A DNA stretch of 22,916 nucleotides from Acidimicrobiales bacterium (lineage in GTDB: Bacteria; Actinomycetota; Acidimicrobiia; Acidimicrobiales; Palsa-688): NCBI GenBank assembly GCA_019241495.1, contig JAFAWZ010000306.1, positions 1 to 22,916 on the forward strand. Reading direction: 5' to 3'. Below, piece by piece: positions 15,439-22,199 of this stretch. The notes beneath the pieces were generated by a model that did no database searches, was not told the origin of the DNA, and was given only the letters and a program-made list of their open reading frames with translations. Every line of letters starts with the position of its first letter. The first letter of the stretch is position 1. Position numbers and translations under genes: made by a program.

Positions 15439-15891
15439 TCAGGTCAGCAGGGCAGCCGGCGGAGCGGTGGTCGCACCCTGGGCGCGCGAGACCATGTCAG
15501 AGAGGCTGAACGAATCGAGATGGTGGCGCATGTGCTGGCCCACGTCGGCCCACACGGCGAGCAACACACACTGCCCTTCGTGGTCACACGCCCCGTTCTG
15601 GTGCGGCTCGCCGAAGTCGCCGGCCTGAATGGGGCCGTCCACCGCGCTGACGATCTGGCCCAAGGTGATGTCCGCGGGCGACCGGGCGAGAACGTATCCG
15701 CCCCCAACGCCTCGCTTCGACCTGACCAGCCCGGCTCCCTTGAGAGCCAGCAGGATCTGCTCGAGGTAGGGCTGGGGCAGGCCGGTCCGCTCCGCAATGT
15801 CCCGAACTGACGTCGGGATCGTCTGGCCCGCGTGCAACGCAAGTGACAACAGCGCCCGGCTGGCGTAGTCGCCCCGGGTGGAAACCTTCAC
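15439..15891 (-). CDS. Rrf2-family transcriptional regulator
   Basis: A 150-aa winged-helix repressor of the Rrf2 family (IscR, NsrR, CymR and RsrR relatives). Seen: the N-terminal MKVSTRGDYASRALLSLALH, the recognition-helix region VRDIAERTGLPQPYLEQILLALKGAGLVRSKRG split over the HTH, wing GGYVLARSPADITLGQIV, then a sensory loop with Cys102 and Cys108. In IscR/NsrR three Cys are spaced five residues apart; here the third position (114) is Trp, so a classic three-Cys cluster site is incomplete. GTG at 15891 has TAGACT six bases upstream, suggesting leaderless transcription. It faces cbiX tail to tail with a 19-bp gap. Its targets are unknown: Fe-S, redox or cysteine metabolism are usual for the family, and control of cbi genes is only possible. 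Confidence 0.92.
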   Translation of the reverse strand: MKVSTRGDYASRALLSLALHAGQTIPTSVRDIAERTGLPQPYLEQILLALKGAGLVRSKRGVGGGYVLARSPADITLGQIVSAVDGPIQAGDFGEPHQNGACDHEGQCVLLAVWADVGQHMRHHLDSFSLSDMVSRAQGATTAPPAALLT

Positions 15892-15897
15892 CGCCCC

Positions 15898-15903
15898 AGT
15901 CTA
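15898..15903 (-). promoter_or_regulatory. Putative leaderless -10 box of the Rrf2 gene
   Basis: TAGACT on the minus strand, then GGGGCG, then the GTG start: exactly six bases between box and start codon. There is no Shine-Dalgarno. It is divergent from the TAGGGT box of the next gene, so the 64-bp gap holds two opposed leaderless-type promoters. Confidence 0.5.
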
Positions 15904-15943
15904 TCGACGGTGACGCTCTCCAGGGGTGCCCACCTCAGGGCTC

Positions 15944-15949
15944 TAGGGT
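15944..15949 (+). promoter_or_regulatory. Putative leaderless -10 box of the phosphodiesterase gene
   Basis: TAGGGT, then GATCGC, then the ATG at 15956. The spacing equals that of the Rrf2 gene and ileS, and no Shine-Dalgarno is present. The same TAGGGT hexamer stands before the dksA-type gene. Confidence 0.5.
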
Positions 15950-15955
15950 GATCGC

Positions 15956-17092
15956 ATGCTCGCCAACCGCCCCATGCTGCCCGATTACGGAGGGGCCAAC
16001 CTGGCCGGGGTGGTGCCGGCCCTGATGGAGCCCCCGGGGCAGAGGCCCGGTTGGCTGCCGGAGCTGGCCCGCGACGCTGACCAGGTCGTCGTGCTGGTGC
16101 TCGACGGCCTGGGCTGGCTGCAGCTGCAGGAACGCCTCGGCCGCGTGCCCAATCTGGCTTCCATGGCCGGGAGGCCGATCACGTCGGTCGTGCCGTCGAC
16201 CACCGCCACCGCCCTCACTTCTTTGGTGACGGGAGTCCCCCCGGCGGTTCATGGGATCGTCGGTTACCGCGTCGTGGTCCCCGGTCCTTCGGGGCCCGAG
16301 GTGATGAACGTCCTGAAATGGAAGTCGCCATCCGGTGACGCTCGTCCTTTCGTCGACCCGAACCATTTTCAGCTGACCGACCCCTTCGGCGGGCGGCCGG
16401 TGCCGGTCGTGAGCAAGGCCGACTTCGCCGGCACACCCTTCACCGAAGCCCACCAACGGGGAGCCCGGCAGGTCGGGTGGTACCAGCCCTCCGGGCTGGC
16501 CGTGGAGGTCGGCCAGCTTGTGGCAGCGGGGGAGCCACTTATCTACGCGTACTACGACGGCATCGACCGGATCGCCCACATCCAGGGCTTCGGGCCCTTC
16601 TACGACGCCGAGCTGATCGCGGTGGATCGCATCGTGGGTGACGTGCTCGCCGTCATCCCGCCCGATTGTGCGCTCATGGTGACCGCCGACCACGGGCAGG
16701 TTCAGGTGGGAGCGAATGTGGTGGAGCTCGACGACGGGGTGCTAGGGAAAGTGGCGATGCAGAGTGGCGAGGCCCGTTTTCGCTGGCTGCACACCCCCGG
16801 CGGCAGCGAGGAGGAGGCCGAGCGGCTCGCCACCCAGGTGGCAGAACGGTACGGGCACCAAGCGTGGGTGGCCACGTACGCGGAGGTTGAAGCCCAGGGC
16901 TGGCTCGGCGGGCCGTTGACCGGCGAGCTTCGAGCCCGGGTGGGTGACGTGGCTCTCGTCCCGTTCGAGCCGGTGGCCTTCCTGGAGCCGGGCGAGGCGA
17001 CCGAGTCGCGCCTGGTGTGCCGGCACGGCTCGTTGACTGAGGACGAGATGTTGGTTCCTCTCGTCGCCGCACGGGGCAGACTAGAAGGGTGA
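15956..17092 (+). CDS. Alkaline-phosphatase-fold phosphodiesterase / nucleotide pyrophosphatase family
   Basis: Metal-dependent hydrolase of the alkaline phosphatase superfamily (type I phosphodiesterase/nucleotide pyrophosphatase branch), 378 aa, with no signal peptide, so probably cytoplasmic. Metal and catalytic positions are visible in order: VVLVLDGLGW (Asp50), the nucleophile loop VVPSTTATALTSLVTG (Thr82 or Thr83), AYYDGIDRIAHIQG (Asp and His), MVTADHGQV (Asp-His) and WLHTPGG (last His). The substrate is unknown. ATG at 15956 is fixed by the leaderless-type box. The stop overlaps a GTG next to the bpa start, so the two genes are probably cotranscribed. Confidence 0.85.
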   Translation: MLANRPMLPDYGGANLAGVVPALMEPPGQRPGWLPELARDADQVVVLVLDGLGWLQLQERLGRVPNLASMAGRPITSVVPSTTATALTSLVTGVPPAVHGIVGYRVVVPGPSGPEVMNVLKWKSPSGDARPFVDPNHFQLTDPFGGRPVPVVSKADFAGTPFTEAHQRGARQVGWYQPSGLAVEVGQLVAAGEPLIYAYYDGIDRIAHIQGFGPFYDAELIAVDRIVGDVLAVIPPDCALMVTADHGQVQVGANVVELDDGVLGKVAMQSGEARFRWLHTPGGSEEEAERLATQVAERYGHQAWVATYAEVEAQGWLGGPLTGELRARVGDVALVPFEPVAFLEPGEATESRLVCRHGSLTEDEMLVPLVAARGRLEG

Positions 17093-17607
17093 TGATGCCC
17101 TCCCCCGAGTCCGGCTCCCCCGAATCTGAAGCCAGCCCGTCCGACCAGGTGTTCATCGTGGGCGACGAGGCCCAGGTGGCACCGGATGACCAAGCCCCCG
17201 ACCGGGAGGCAGTCGAACAGCCCGCCAAGGTCATGCGCATCGGCTCCATGATCAAGCAGCTCCTCGAGGAGGTGCGCCAAGCCCCCCTCGACGTGGCGTC
17301 TCGGACCCGTCTGCGCGAGATCTATGACACATCGGTGAAGGAGCTCTCCGAGGGTCTGTCCCCCGACCTGCAGGAAGAGCTGAACCGCATGACCTCCCCT
17401 TTCGGGCCGGGCGAGGTTCCGAGCGAGGCCGAGCTGCGGGTGGCCCAGGCCCAGCTGGTCGGGTGGCTCGAAGGCCTCTTCCACGGGATCCAGGCCACCC
17501 TGTTCGCTCAACAGATGGCGGCCCGGGCCCAGCTGGAGCAGATGCGCCAGCAGCGCAGCCTGCCCGCGCCCTCGCAGGAGGGGCCGCGCCCCGGCACCTA
17601 TCTGTGA
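17092..17607 (+). CDS. bpa: Bacterial proteasome activator Bpa (BrpA-type)
   Basis: Homologue of the ATP-independent ring-shaped activator of the actinobacterial 20S proteasome (Mycobacterium Rv3780, DUF2587). About 171 aa. The N-terminal ~45 residues are acidic and disordered-looking. The conserved helical core follows: VMRIGSMIKQLLEEVRQAPL, LREIYDTSVKELSEGLSPDL, PSEAELRVAQAQLVGWLEGL and FHGIQATLFAQQMAARAQLEQMRQ. The protein ends GTYL, an HbYX-like tail that in this family docks into the proteasome alpha ring. Start choice is open: GTG 17089 (overlapping the previous stop), ATG 17092 or ATG 17095, all just after GAAGG at 17084-17088; the spacing is best for 17095. It implies that the organism has prcBA proteasome genes elsewhere. 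Confidence 0.92.
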   Translation: MMPSPESGSPESEASPSDQVFIVGDEAQVAPDDQAPDREAVEQPAKVMRIGSMIKQLLEEVRQAPLDVASRTRLREIYDTSVKELSEGLSPDLQEELNRMTSPFGPGEVPSEAELRVAQAQLVGWLEGLFHGIQATLFAQQMAARAQLEQMRQQRSLPAPSQEGPRPGTYL

Positions 17608-17684
17608 CGGGCGGCTCGTGGAGGGTCCGCGCCGGGTCCCGGTTGCGCTACCCTGAGGAGGCGGTAATCACACGGCTGTAGTTC

Positions 17685-17702
17685 TCCACAGGCCCCTGTG
17701 GA
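17685..17702. repeat. Palindrome resembling two facing DnaA boxes
   Basis: TCCACAGG-CC-CCTGTGGA is a perfect 8-bp inverted repeat around a 2-bp centre. With flanking bases the left arm reads TTCTCCACA (17682-17690), one mismatch from TTATCCACA or TTGTCCACA. The right arm read on the minus strand is TCGTCCACA, one mismatch from TTGTCCACA. It may bind DnaA or form a hairpin in the dnaE1 leader; neither is shown. Confidence 0.6.
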
Positions 17703-17740
17703 CGATCACGTCAGTGGCCGGCTGTCGAAGAGTCGCAAAG

Positions 17741-17772
17741 ACAGATGGTGCAAGACACAGATGTTGCAAGAC
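17741..17772 (+). repeat. 16-bp tandem direct repeat before the dnaE1 Shine-Dalgarno
   Basis: ACAGATGGTGCAAGAC (17741-17756) is followed directly by ACAGATGTTGCAAGAC (17757-17772), one mismatch. A degenerate earlier copy of the core (TCGCAAAGAC, about 17733-17742) precedes them. The second copy abuts AAGGAGG. Confidence 0.8.
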
Positions 17773-17790
17773 AAGGAGGCGTAGCGGACC

Positions 17791-20700
17791 TTGGGGGCGT
17801 CGTTCACCCACCTGCACCAGCACACCGAGTTCTCGATGCTCGACGGTGCGGCCCGGGTCCCAGAAGTGATCGCCCGTGCCGTCTCCGACGGCCAGCCCGC
17901 CATCGGGATCACCGACCACGGCAACATGTACGGGGTCCTGGACTTCTACAAGGCGGCCCACGACGCGGGGATCAAGCCGATAATCGGCACCGAGGCCTAC
18001 ATGGCGGGAGAATCGCGTTTCGAACGGCCGGTCCGGAGGGGCCGTATAGACGACGGGGGCGGCGACGCCGAGGCCGGGGAGAAGCTCTACTACCACCTGA
18101 CCCTCCTGGCCGAGACCGACCAGGGCTACAAGAACCTGATGAAGCTGTCCTCCCTCGCCTACCTGGAGGGCTACTTCTACAAGGCCAGGCTGGACTGGGA
18201 GCTGCTCCAAGCGCACCACGACGGACTCATCGCCACGACCGGGTGCCTCGGCGGGGTCGTCCTGCAGGCCCTCCTCCGAGGTGATTTCGAGCGGGCGACC
18301 ACCCTGGCCGCCCGACTCCAGGACATCTTCGGGCGGGGCAGCCTGTTCGTGGAGCTGCAGGACCACGGCCTGCCCGAGCAGGACAAGACGAACCCGGAGC
18401 TGATCCGGCTGGCCCGCCGGATCGGGGCGCCGCTGCTGGCGACCAACGACAGCCATTACGTAGCTCGCGAGGACGCCGAGGCCCACGACGCCTTGCTATG
18501 CGTCCAGACCGGCTCGGTGAAGGACGATCCCAAGCGGTTCAAGTTCCATGGCGACGAGCATTACCTGAAAACGGCCGCCGAGATGCGGGACCTCTTCAGC
18601 GCTTATCCGGAGGCCTGCGACAACACGCTGTGGATCGCGGAACGGGCTGATGTAACGATCGACTTCGGCAAGCCCAAGCTGCCGTCGTTTCCCCGCCCGG
18701 CCCAGTTCCGCGACGCCGACTCCTACCTGCGCCACCTGGCTTTGGACGGGGCGGCGGAGCGTTACGGGACGCCCTTGCCCGGGCCCGTCGTGGAACGGTT
18801 GGAGTACGAGCTCGGTGTCATCTCCGACATGGGCTTCTCGGACTACTTCCTCGTGGTGTGGGACCTGATCCGCCACGCTCGTGACCACGGCATAAGGGTC
18901 GGTCCCGGGCGGGGCAGCGCGGCGGGCTGTTGCGTGGCCTACTGCCTGCGCATCGTCGACCTCGATCCGATCCGCTACGACCTGCTCTTCGAACGGTTCC
19001 TGAACCCGGGCCGCAAGCAGATGCCGGACATCGACATGGACTTCGACGAGCGTTACCGCTCCGAGATGATCCGTTACGCGGCCGAGAGATACGGATGGGA
19101 CCACGTAGCCCAGATCGTGACCTTCTCGACCATCAAGGCCAGGGCGGCCGTGCGCGACGCGGCCCGCGTTCTCGGCTACCCCTACGGCCTCGGCGACCGC
19201 ATAGCCAAGCTCATGCCCCCCCTGGTGATGGGCCGCGACACGCCCCTGTGGGCTTGCCTGGACGAGACCCCGAAGTACGCCGACGGCTACAAGCAGGCGG
19301 CCGAGCTGCGTGAGCTGTGCGCCACCGACCCCGACGCCAGGAAAGTCGTCGATGTAGCCAGAGGTTTGGAGGGGATGCGCCGCCAGGACGGCATCCACGC
19401 CGCCGCTGTGGTCATCTCCGCCGACCCCATCACCGAGCACCTCCCCATCCAGCGCAAACCCGAGCCGGGCGGCCGCCCTGAAGACGCTCCGATCGTCACC
19501 CAGTACGAAATGCACGGGGTGGAAGAGCTGGGCCTTTTGAAGATGGACTTCCTCGGCCTGCGGAACCTCTCGGTCATCGAGCGGGCCCTAGACCTGATCG
19601 AGGCCGCCACCGGTGAGCGCCCCGACATCGACCAGATCCCTCTCGATGACCCGGCCGTATTCGAGATGCTCCAGCGGGGGGACTCCATAGGGGTGTTCCA
19701 GCTGGAGGGCGGACCGATGCGCAACCTGGTCCGTTCTCTGGCGCCCACCGAGTTCGAGGACGTGGCGGCCCTGGTTGCCCTCTACCGGCCCGGGCCCATG
19801 GCGGCCAACATGCACAACGACTACGCCGACCGGAAGAACGGCCGGCAGGGAATCACCTACCAGCACCCGGACATGGAGAAGGCGCTGGGCAACACCTACG
19901 GCCTATGCATTTATCAGGAGCAAATGATGCTCCTGGCGACGACCTTTGCGGGCTACTCGCTGGCCGAGGCGGACAATCTCCGCAAGGCCGCCGGTAAGAA
20001 GATCCGTGAGGTGATGGCCAAGGAACGGGAGAAGTTCGAGTCGGGTTGCGAGGCGACCGGCTATGGACGCGATGTCGGAAAGATGCTCTTCGACATCATC
20101 GAGCCGTTCGCTGACTACGGCTTCAACCGGAGTCACGCTTTTGGGTATGGCCTGGTCAGCTACCAAACCGCGTGGCTGAAGGCTCATTATCCGGCCCAGT
20201 ACCTGGCCGCCCTCCTGACCAGCGTCAAAGACGACAAGGACAAGACAGGCGTCTACTTGGCGGAGTGCCGGGCGCAGGGCATAGAGGTTCTCGTGCCCGA
20301 CATCAACGTGTCGGCCTCCGATTTCACCGCCGCCCCGCTCGAAGAGAAGGACGGCGAGGACCGCTGGGTCGTCCCCTTCGGTCTTTCCGCCATCCGCAAC
20401 GTAGGGGAAGCGCTGGTGGAGCGGGTGATCGCGGAGCGGGAGCGGGGCGGGCCGTTCACCGACTTCTACGACTTCTGCAACCGGGTCGATCCGATGGTCC
20501 TGAACAAGCGCACGGTGGAGTCGCTCATCAAGGGGGGCGCGTTCGACCAGCTGAACCACCCCCGCCAGGGCCTCTGCCTGGTATTCGAGCAGATCGTGGA
20601 CCGAACCCTGGCTCGGCGCCGGGAGGCCGACCAGGGGGTGATGAGCCTCTTCGACGACCCTGGAGGAGGCGAAGCGGTGTTCGACGACGCCCGGGTCCCC

Positions 20701-21390
20701 ATCCCCGAGCAGGACTTCGAGAAGATGGCTCGCTTGGCCTTCGAGAAGGAGATGCTCGGCCTCTATTTGAGCGACCACCCCCTGAAAGGTCTCGAGGCCG
20801 CTCTCGGTCGCCACACCGACACGACCATCGCCGAGATCCGGGCCCAGGCCGCCGGGGCGGCGGGCGAGCCGGGTTCCGGCTTCGGTGGAGGAGCCGACTT
20901 CGGCCGGGTCGGAGAGGTCCGCTGGGTGGGCGGCGTGATCACCTCGCTGGTGCGCAAGTACACGAAGCGGGGAGATCTGATGGCCACCTTCGTGCTAGAG
21001 GACCTCGAGTCGTCGATCGAGGTGTGGGTGTTCCCCAAGACCATGGCGGAGGTCGGTTACCTCCTCGCCGACGATGCGGTGGTCAGCGTCAAGGGCCGCC
21101 TGGACCTGCGCGACGAGCAACCGAAGCTGGTCTGCATGGAGATCAAGCGGCCCGAGCTGAGCGCGGAAGGGACCGAGCCCCTCCACGTCTTCCTGCCCCT
21201 GGGTGCTCTCTCCGACGATCGGGTGCACGCCCTGAAGCGCCTCCTGCAGGAGCACCCCGGCCCCGCCCCGGTTCTGCTCCACGTGGGGGCCAAGTGCATC
21301 CGGCTGGCCTCCGACTTCTGTGTGGACACGACCCGGGGGCTGTTGGCCGAGCTCCGGGTCCTCCTCGGACCGGCCTGCCTGGGTGGGTAG
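17791..21390 (+). CDS. dnaE1: DNA polymerase III alpha subunit (replicative)
   Basis: Catalytic subunit of the chromosomal replicase, 1199 aa, full length. Domains in order: PHP domain with SFTHLHQHTEFSMLDGA (His7, His9) and GITDHGNMYG (Asp42, His43), the motif set that in mycobacterial DnaE1 gives 3'-5' proofreading; palm with GPGRGSAAGCCVAYCL and the catalytic PDIDMDFDERY (about residues 411-421); fingers with QDGIHAAAVVIS, FQLEGGPMRNLVRSL, and ALYRPGPMAANMHNDY; helix-hairpin-helix/beta-binding region after SHAFGYGLVSYQTAWLKAHYPA; and a C-terminal OB-fold (VGGVITSLVRKYTKRGDLMATFVLEDL). The start is TTG at 17791: an in-frame TAG at 17782-17784 excludes longer forms, and the homology begins at residue 4. 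A weak start codon behind a very strong Shine-Dalgarno is notable for an essential gene. Confidence 0.97.
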   Translation: MGASFTHLHQHTEFSMLDGAARVPEVIARAVSDGQPAIGITDHGNMYGVLDFYKAAHDAGIKPIIGTEAYMAGESRFERPVRRGRIDDGGGDAEAGEKLYYHLTLLAETDQGYKNLMKLSSLAYLEGYFYKARLDWELLQAHHDGLIATTGCLGGVVLQALLRGDFERATTLAARLQDIFGRGSLFVELQDHGLPEQDKTNPELIRLARRIGAPLLATNDSHYVAREDAEAHDALLCVQTGSVKDDPKRFKFHGDEHYLKTAAEMRDLFSAYPEACDNTLWIAERADVTIDFGKPKLPSFPRPAQFRDADSYLRHLALDGAAERYGTPLPGPVVERLEYELGVISDMGFSDYFLVVWDLIRHARDHGIRVGPGRGSAAGCCVAYCLRIVDLDPIRYDLLFERFLNPGRKQMPDIDMDFDERYRSEMIRYAAERYGWDHVAQIVTFSTIKARAAVRDAARVLGYPYGLGDRIAKLMPPLVMGRDTPLWACLDETPKYADGYKQAAELRELCATDPDARKVVDVARGLEGMRRQDGIHAAAVVISADPITEHLPIQRKPEPGGRPEDAPIVTQYEMHGVEELGLLKMDFLGLRNLSVIERALDLIEAATGERPDIDQIPLDDPAVFEMLQRGDSIGVFQLEGGPMRNLVRSLAPTEFEDVAALVALYRPGPMAANMHNDYADRKNGRQGITYQHPDMEKALGNTYGLCIYQEQMMLLATTFAGYSLAEADNLRKAAGKKIREVMAKEREKFESGCEATGYGRDVGKMLFDIIEPFADYGFNRSHAFGYGLVSYQTAWLKAHYPAQYLAALLTSVKDDKDKTGVYLAECRAQGIEVLVPDINVSASDFTAAPLEEKDGEDRWVVPFGLSAIRNVGEALVERVIAERERGGPFTDFYDFCNRVDPMVLNKRTVESLIKGGAFDQLNHPRQGLCLVFEQIVDRTLARRREADQGVMSLFDDPGGGEAVFDDARVPIPEQDFEKMARLAFEKEMLGLYLSDHPLKGLEAALGRHTDTTIAEIRAQAAGAAGEPGSGFGGGADFGRVGEVRWVGGVITSLVRKYTKRGDLMATFVLEDLESSIEVWVFPKTMAEVGYLLADDAVVSVKGRLDLRDEQPKLVCMEIKRPELSAEGTEPLHVFLPLGALSDDRVHALKRLLQEHPGPAPVLLHVGAKCIRLASDFCVDTTRGLLAELRVLLGPACLGG

Positions 21391-21395
21391 GCCGG
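21370..21395 (+). terminator. Hairpin spanning the dnaE1 stop codon
   Basis: CCGGCCT at 21370-21376 pairs perfectly with AGGCCGG at 21389-21395 across a 12-base loop. The stop codon TAG (21388-21390) is partly in the stem. No T-tract follows, so it is not a standard intrinsic terminator; it could slow polymerase or protect the 3' end. Confidence 0.35.
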
Positions 21396-21431
21396 CCCTG
21401 CCAGGGAGTTGTGCCGGCCCTGCCAGGGAGT
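21391..21431 (+). repeat. 19-bp direct repeat downstream of dnaE1
   Basis: GCCGGCCCTGCCAGGGAGT occurs at 21391-21409 and again, identical, at 21413-21431, separated by TGT. Each copy contains the small palindrome CCCTG-C-CAGGG. Together with the preceding hairpin this gives three possible stems in 62 bases at the dnaE1 end. Confidence 0.85.
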
Positions 21432-21467
21432 GAGGCGGCTCGGTGGAGCAGAGCGGCCGTTACGGCG

Positions 21468-21473
21468 TAAACT
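21468..21473 (+). promoter_or_regulatory. Putative -10 box before the 21514 gene
   Basis: TAAACT in otherwise GC-rich sequence. It predicts a leader of about 33 nt with AGGAG at 21497-21501, 12 bases before ATG 21514. No -35 was identified. It suggests the gene has its own promoter and is not only read through from dnaE1. Confidence 0.4.
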
Positions 21474-21513
21474 TGAGCTGTCGATTCATGTGGGTTAGGA
21501 GAGTTACCGCGGA

Positions 21514-22185
21514 ATGACGTTGGATGTCGACACGAAGGACTGCACCGCCCTATCGGATGCTGAGTTGGCGGAAATGGCGGATACCGTCACCGACGGGCCA
21601 GCCGGCTTCGACATAGGGCTTTTGTCCAAGCAGGCCGAGGCGTGGGTGCTGATCACCCAGGTACGCGATGCCGCCAAGCTGGTCGGCTTCTCGTTCTGTA
21701 CCCTGGAGCGCATCGGCGGGACACCTTGCCTGCTGTGGGGCCTGGCCTCCGTGAAACGCACCTCCAAGCGCGATCAGATTCTTAAGGCCCTGATCAGCGC
21801 CCAATTCCGCCGGGCCGTCCTGGCCTTCCCCGACGAGGACGTCCTCATCGGTACCCGCTTCATCGATCCCGGCGCCTTCGCGGCCTTCAAGGGCCTGGAG
21901 GATGTCTGCCCCCGCCCCGGACACAAGCCGAGCGGTGAGGAAAGGGCCTGGTCACGCCGGTTGGCCAAGCGTTTCGGGGCGGAGGGCCGAATTGACGACC
22001 GCAGCTTCGTGGTCACCGGTGACGGCATGGCGACGGGGGTGTTCGACTACGAGGCCCCCAAGCCCGAGACGATCGAGCCCGAAGTGGCCGCCCTGCTCGA
22101 CCCACTGGACCACGCTCGCCACGACGTCCTCATCTCCTTCGGATGGGCCATGGCCGAGGAGCTCGCTTCCAAGTACGCCTCGTAG
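21514..22185 (+). CDS. Conserved-looking protein of unknown function, possible GNAT-like fold
   Basis: I do not recognise a named family for this 223-aa soluble protein. The middle section (about residues 43-125) alternates predicted strands and helices in a way that recalls acyl-CoA N-acyltransferase folds: AWVLITQVRD, KLVGFSFCTLERIGGTPCLLWGLASV, KRTSKRDQILKALISAQFRRAVLAF and DVLIGTRFIDPGAFAAFKG. However, the acetyl-CoA-binding R/Q-x-x-G-x-G/A loop is not evident. A basic segment follows (about 136-158), then a helical C-terminus. No signal peptide or membrane segment is present. ATG 21514 has AGGAG upstream at 21497-21501. Codon use is like its neighbours, so the reading frame is credible. 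It ends six bases before a convergent gene. Confidence 0.75.
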   Translation: MTLDVDTKDCTALSDAELAEMADTVTDGPAGFDIGLLSKQAEAWVLITQVRDAAKLVGFSFCTLERIGGTPCLLWGLASVKRTSKRDQILKALISAQFRRAVLAFPDEDVLIGTRFIDPGAFAAFKGLEDVCPRPGHKPSGEERAWSRRLAKRFGAEGRIDDRSFVVTGDGMATGVFDYEAPKPETIEPEVAALLDPLDHARHDVLISFGWAMAEELASKYAS

Positions 22186-22186
22186 G

Positions 22187-22199
22187 GCCCCTCAGGGGC
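22187..22199. terminator. Short hairpin between convergent genes
   Basis: GCCCC (22187-22191) and GGGGC (22195-22199) form a 5-bp stem with loop TCA. The loop is the minus-strand stop codon of the 22192-22848 gene. It is placed where a bidirectional terminator is expected, but it is short and has no T-tract. Confidence 0.25.

Larger units (their letters stand above)
17608..17790 (+). promoter_or_regulatory. dnaE1 upstream region / leader
   Basis: This 183-bp gap holds no gene. A possible -10 TACCCT lies at 17649-17654 (weak). It is followed by the palindrome at 17685-17702 and the tandem repeat at 17741-17772. A strong Shine-Dalgarno AAGGAGG (17773-17779) lies 11 bases before the TTG start of dnaE1. 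If transcription starts near 17661 the leader would be about 130 nt and would contain both repeat structures. Confidence 0.45.

Noticed and set aside
17655..17680. GAGGAGG in the dnaE1 leader as a ribosome site for a leader peptide
   Set aside because: No ATG, GTG or TTG lies at a suitable distance after it.
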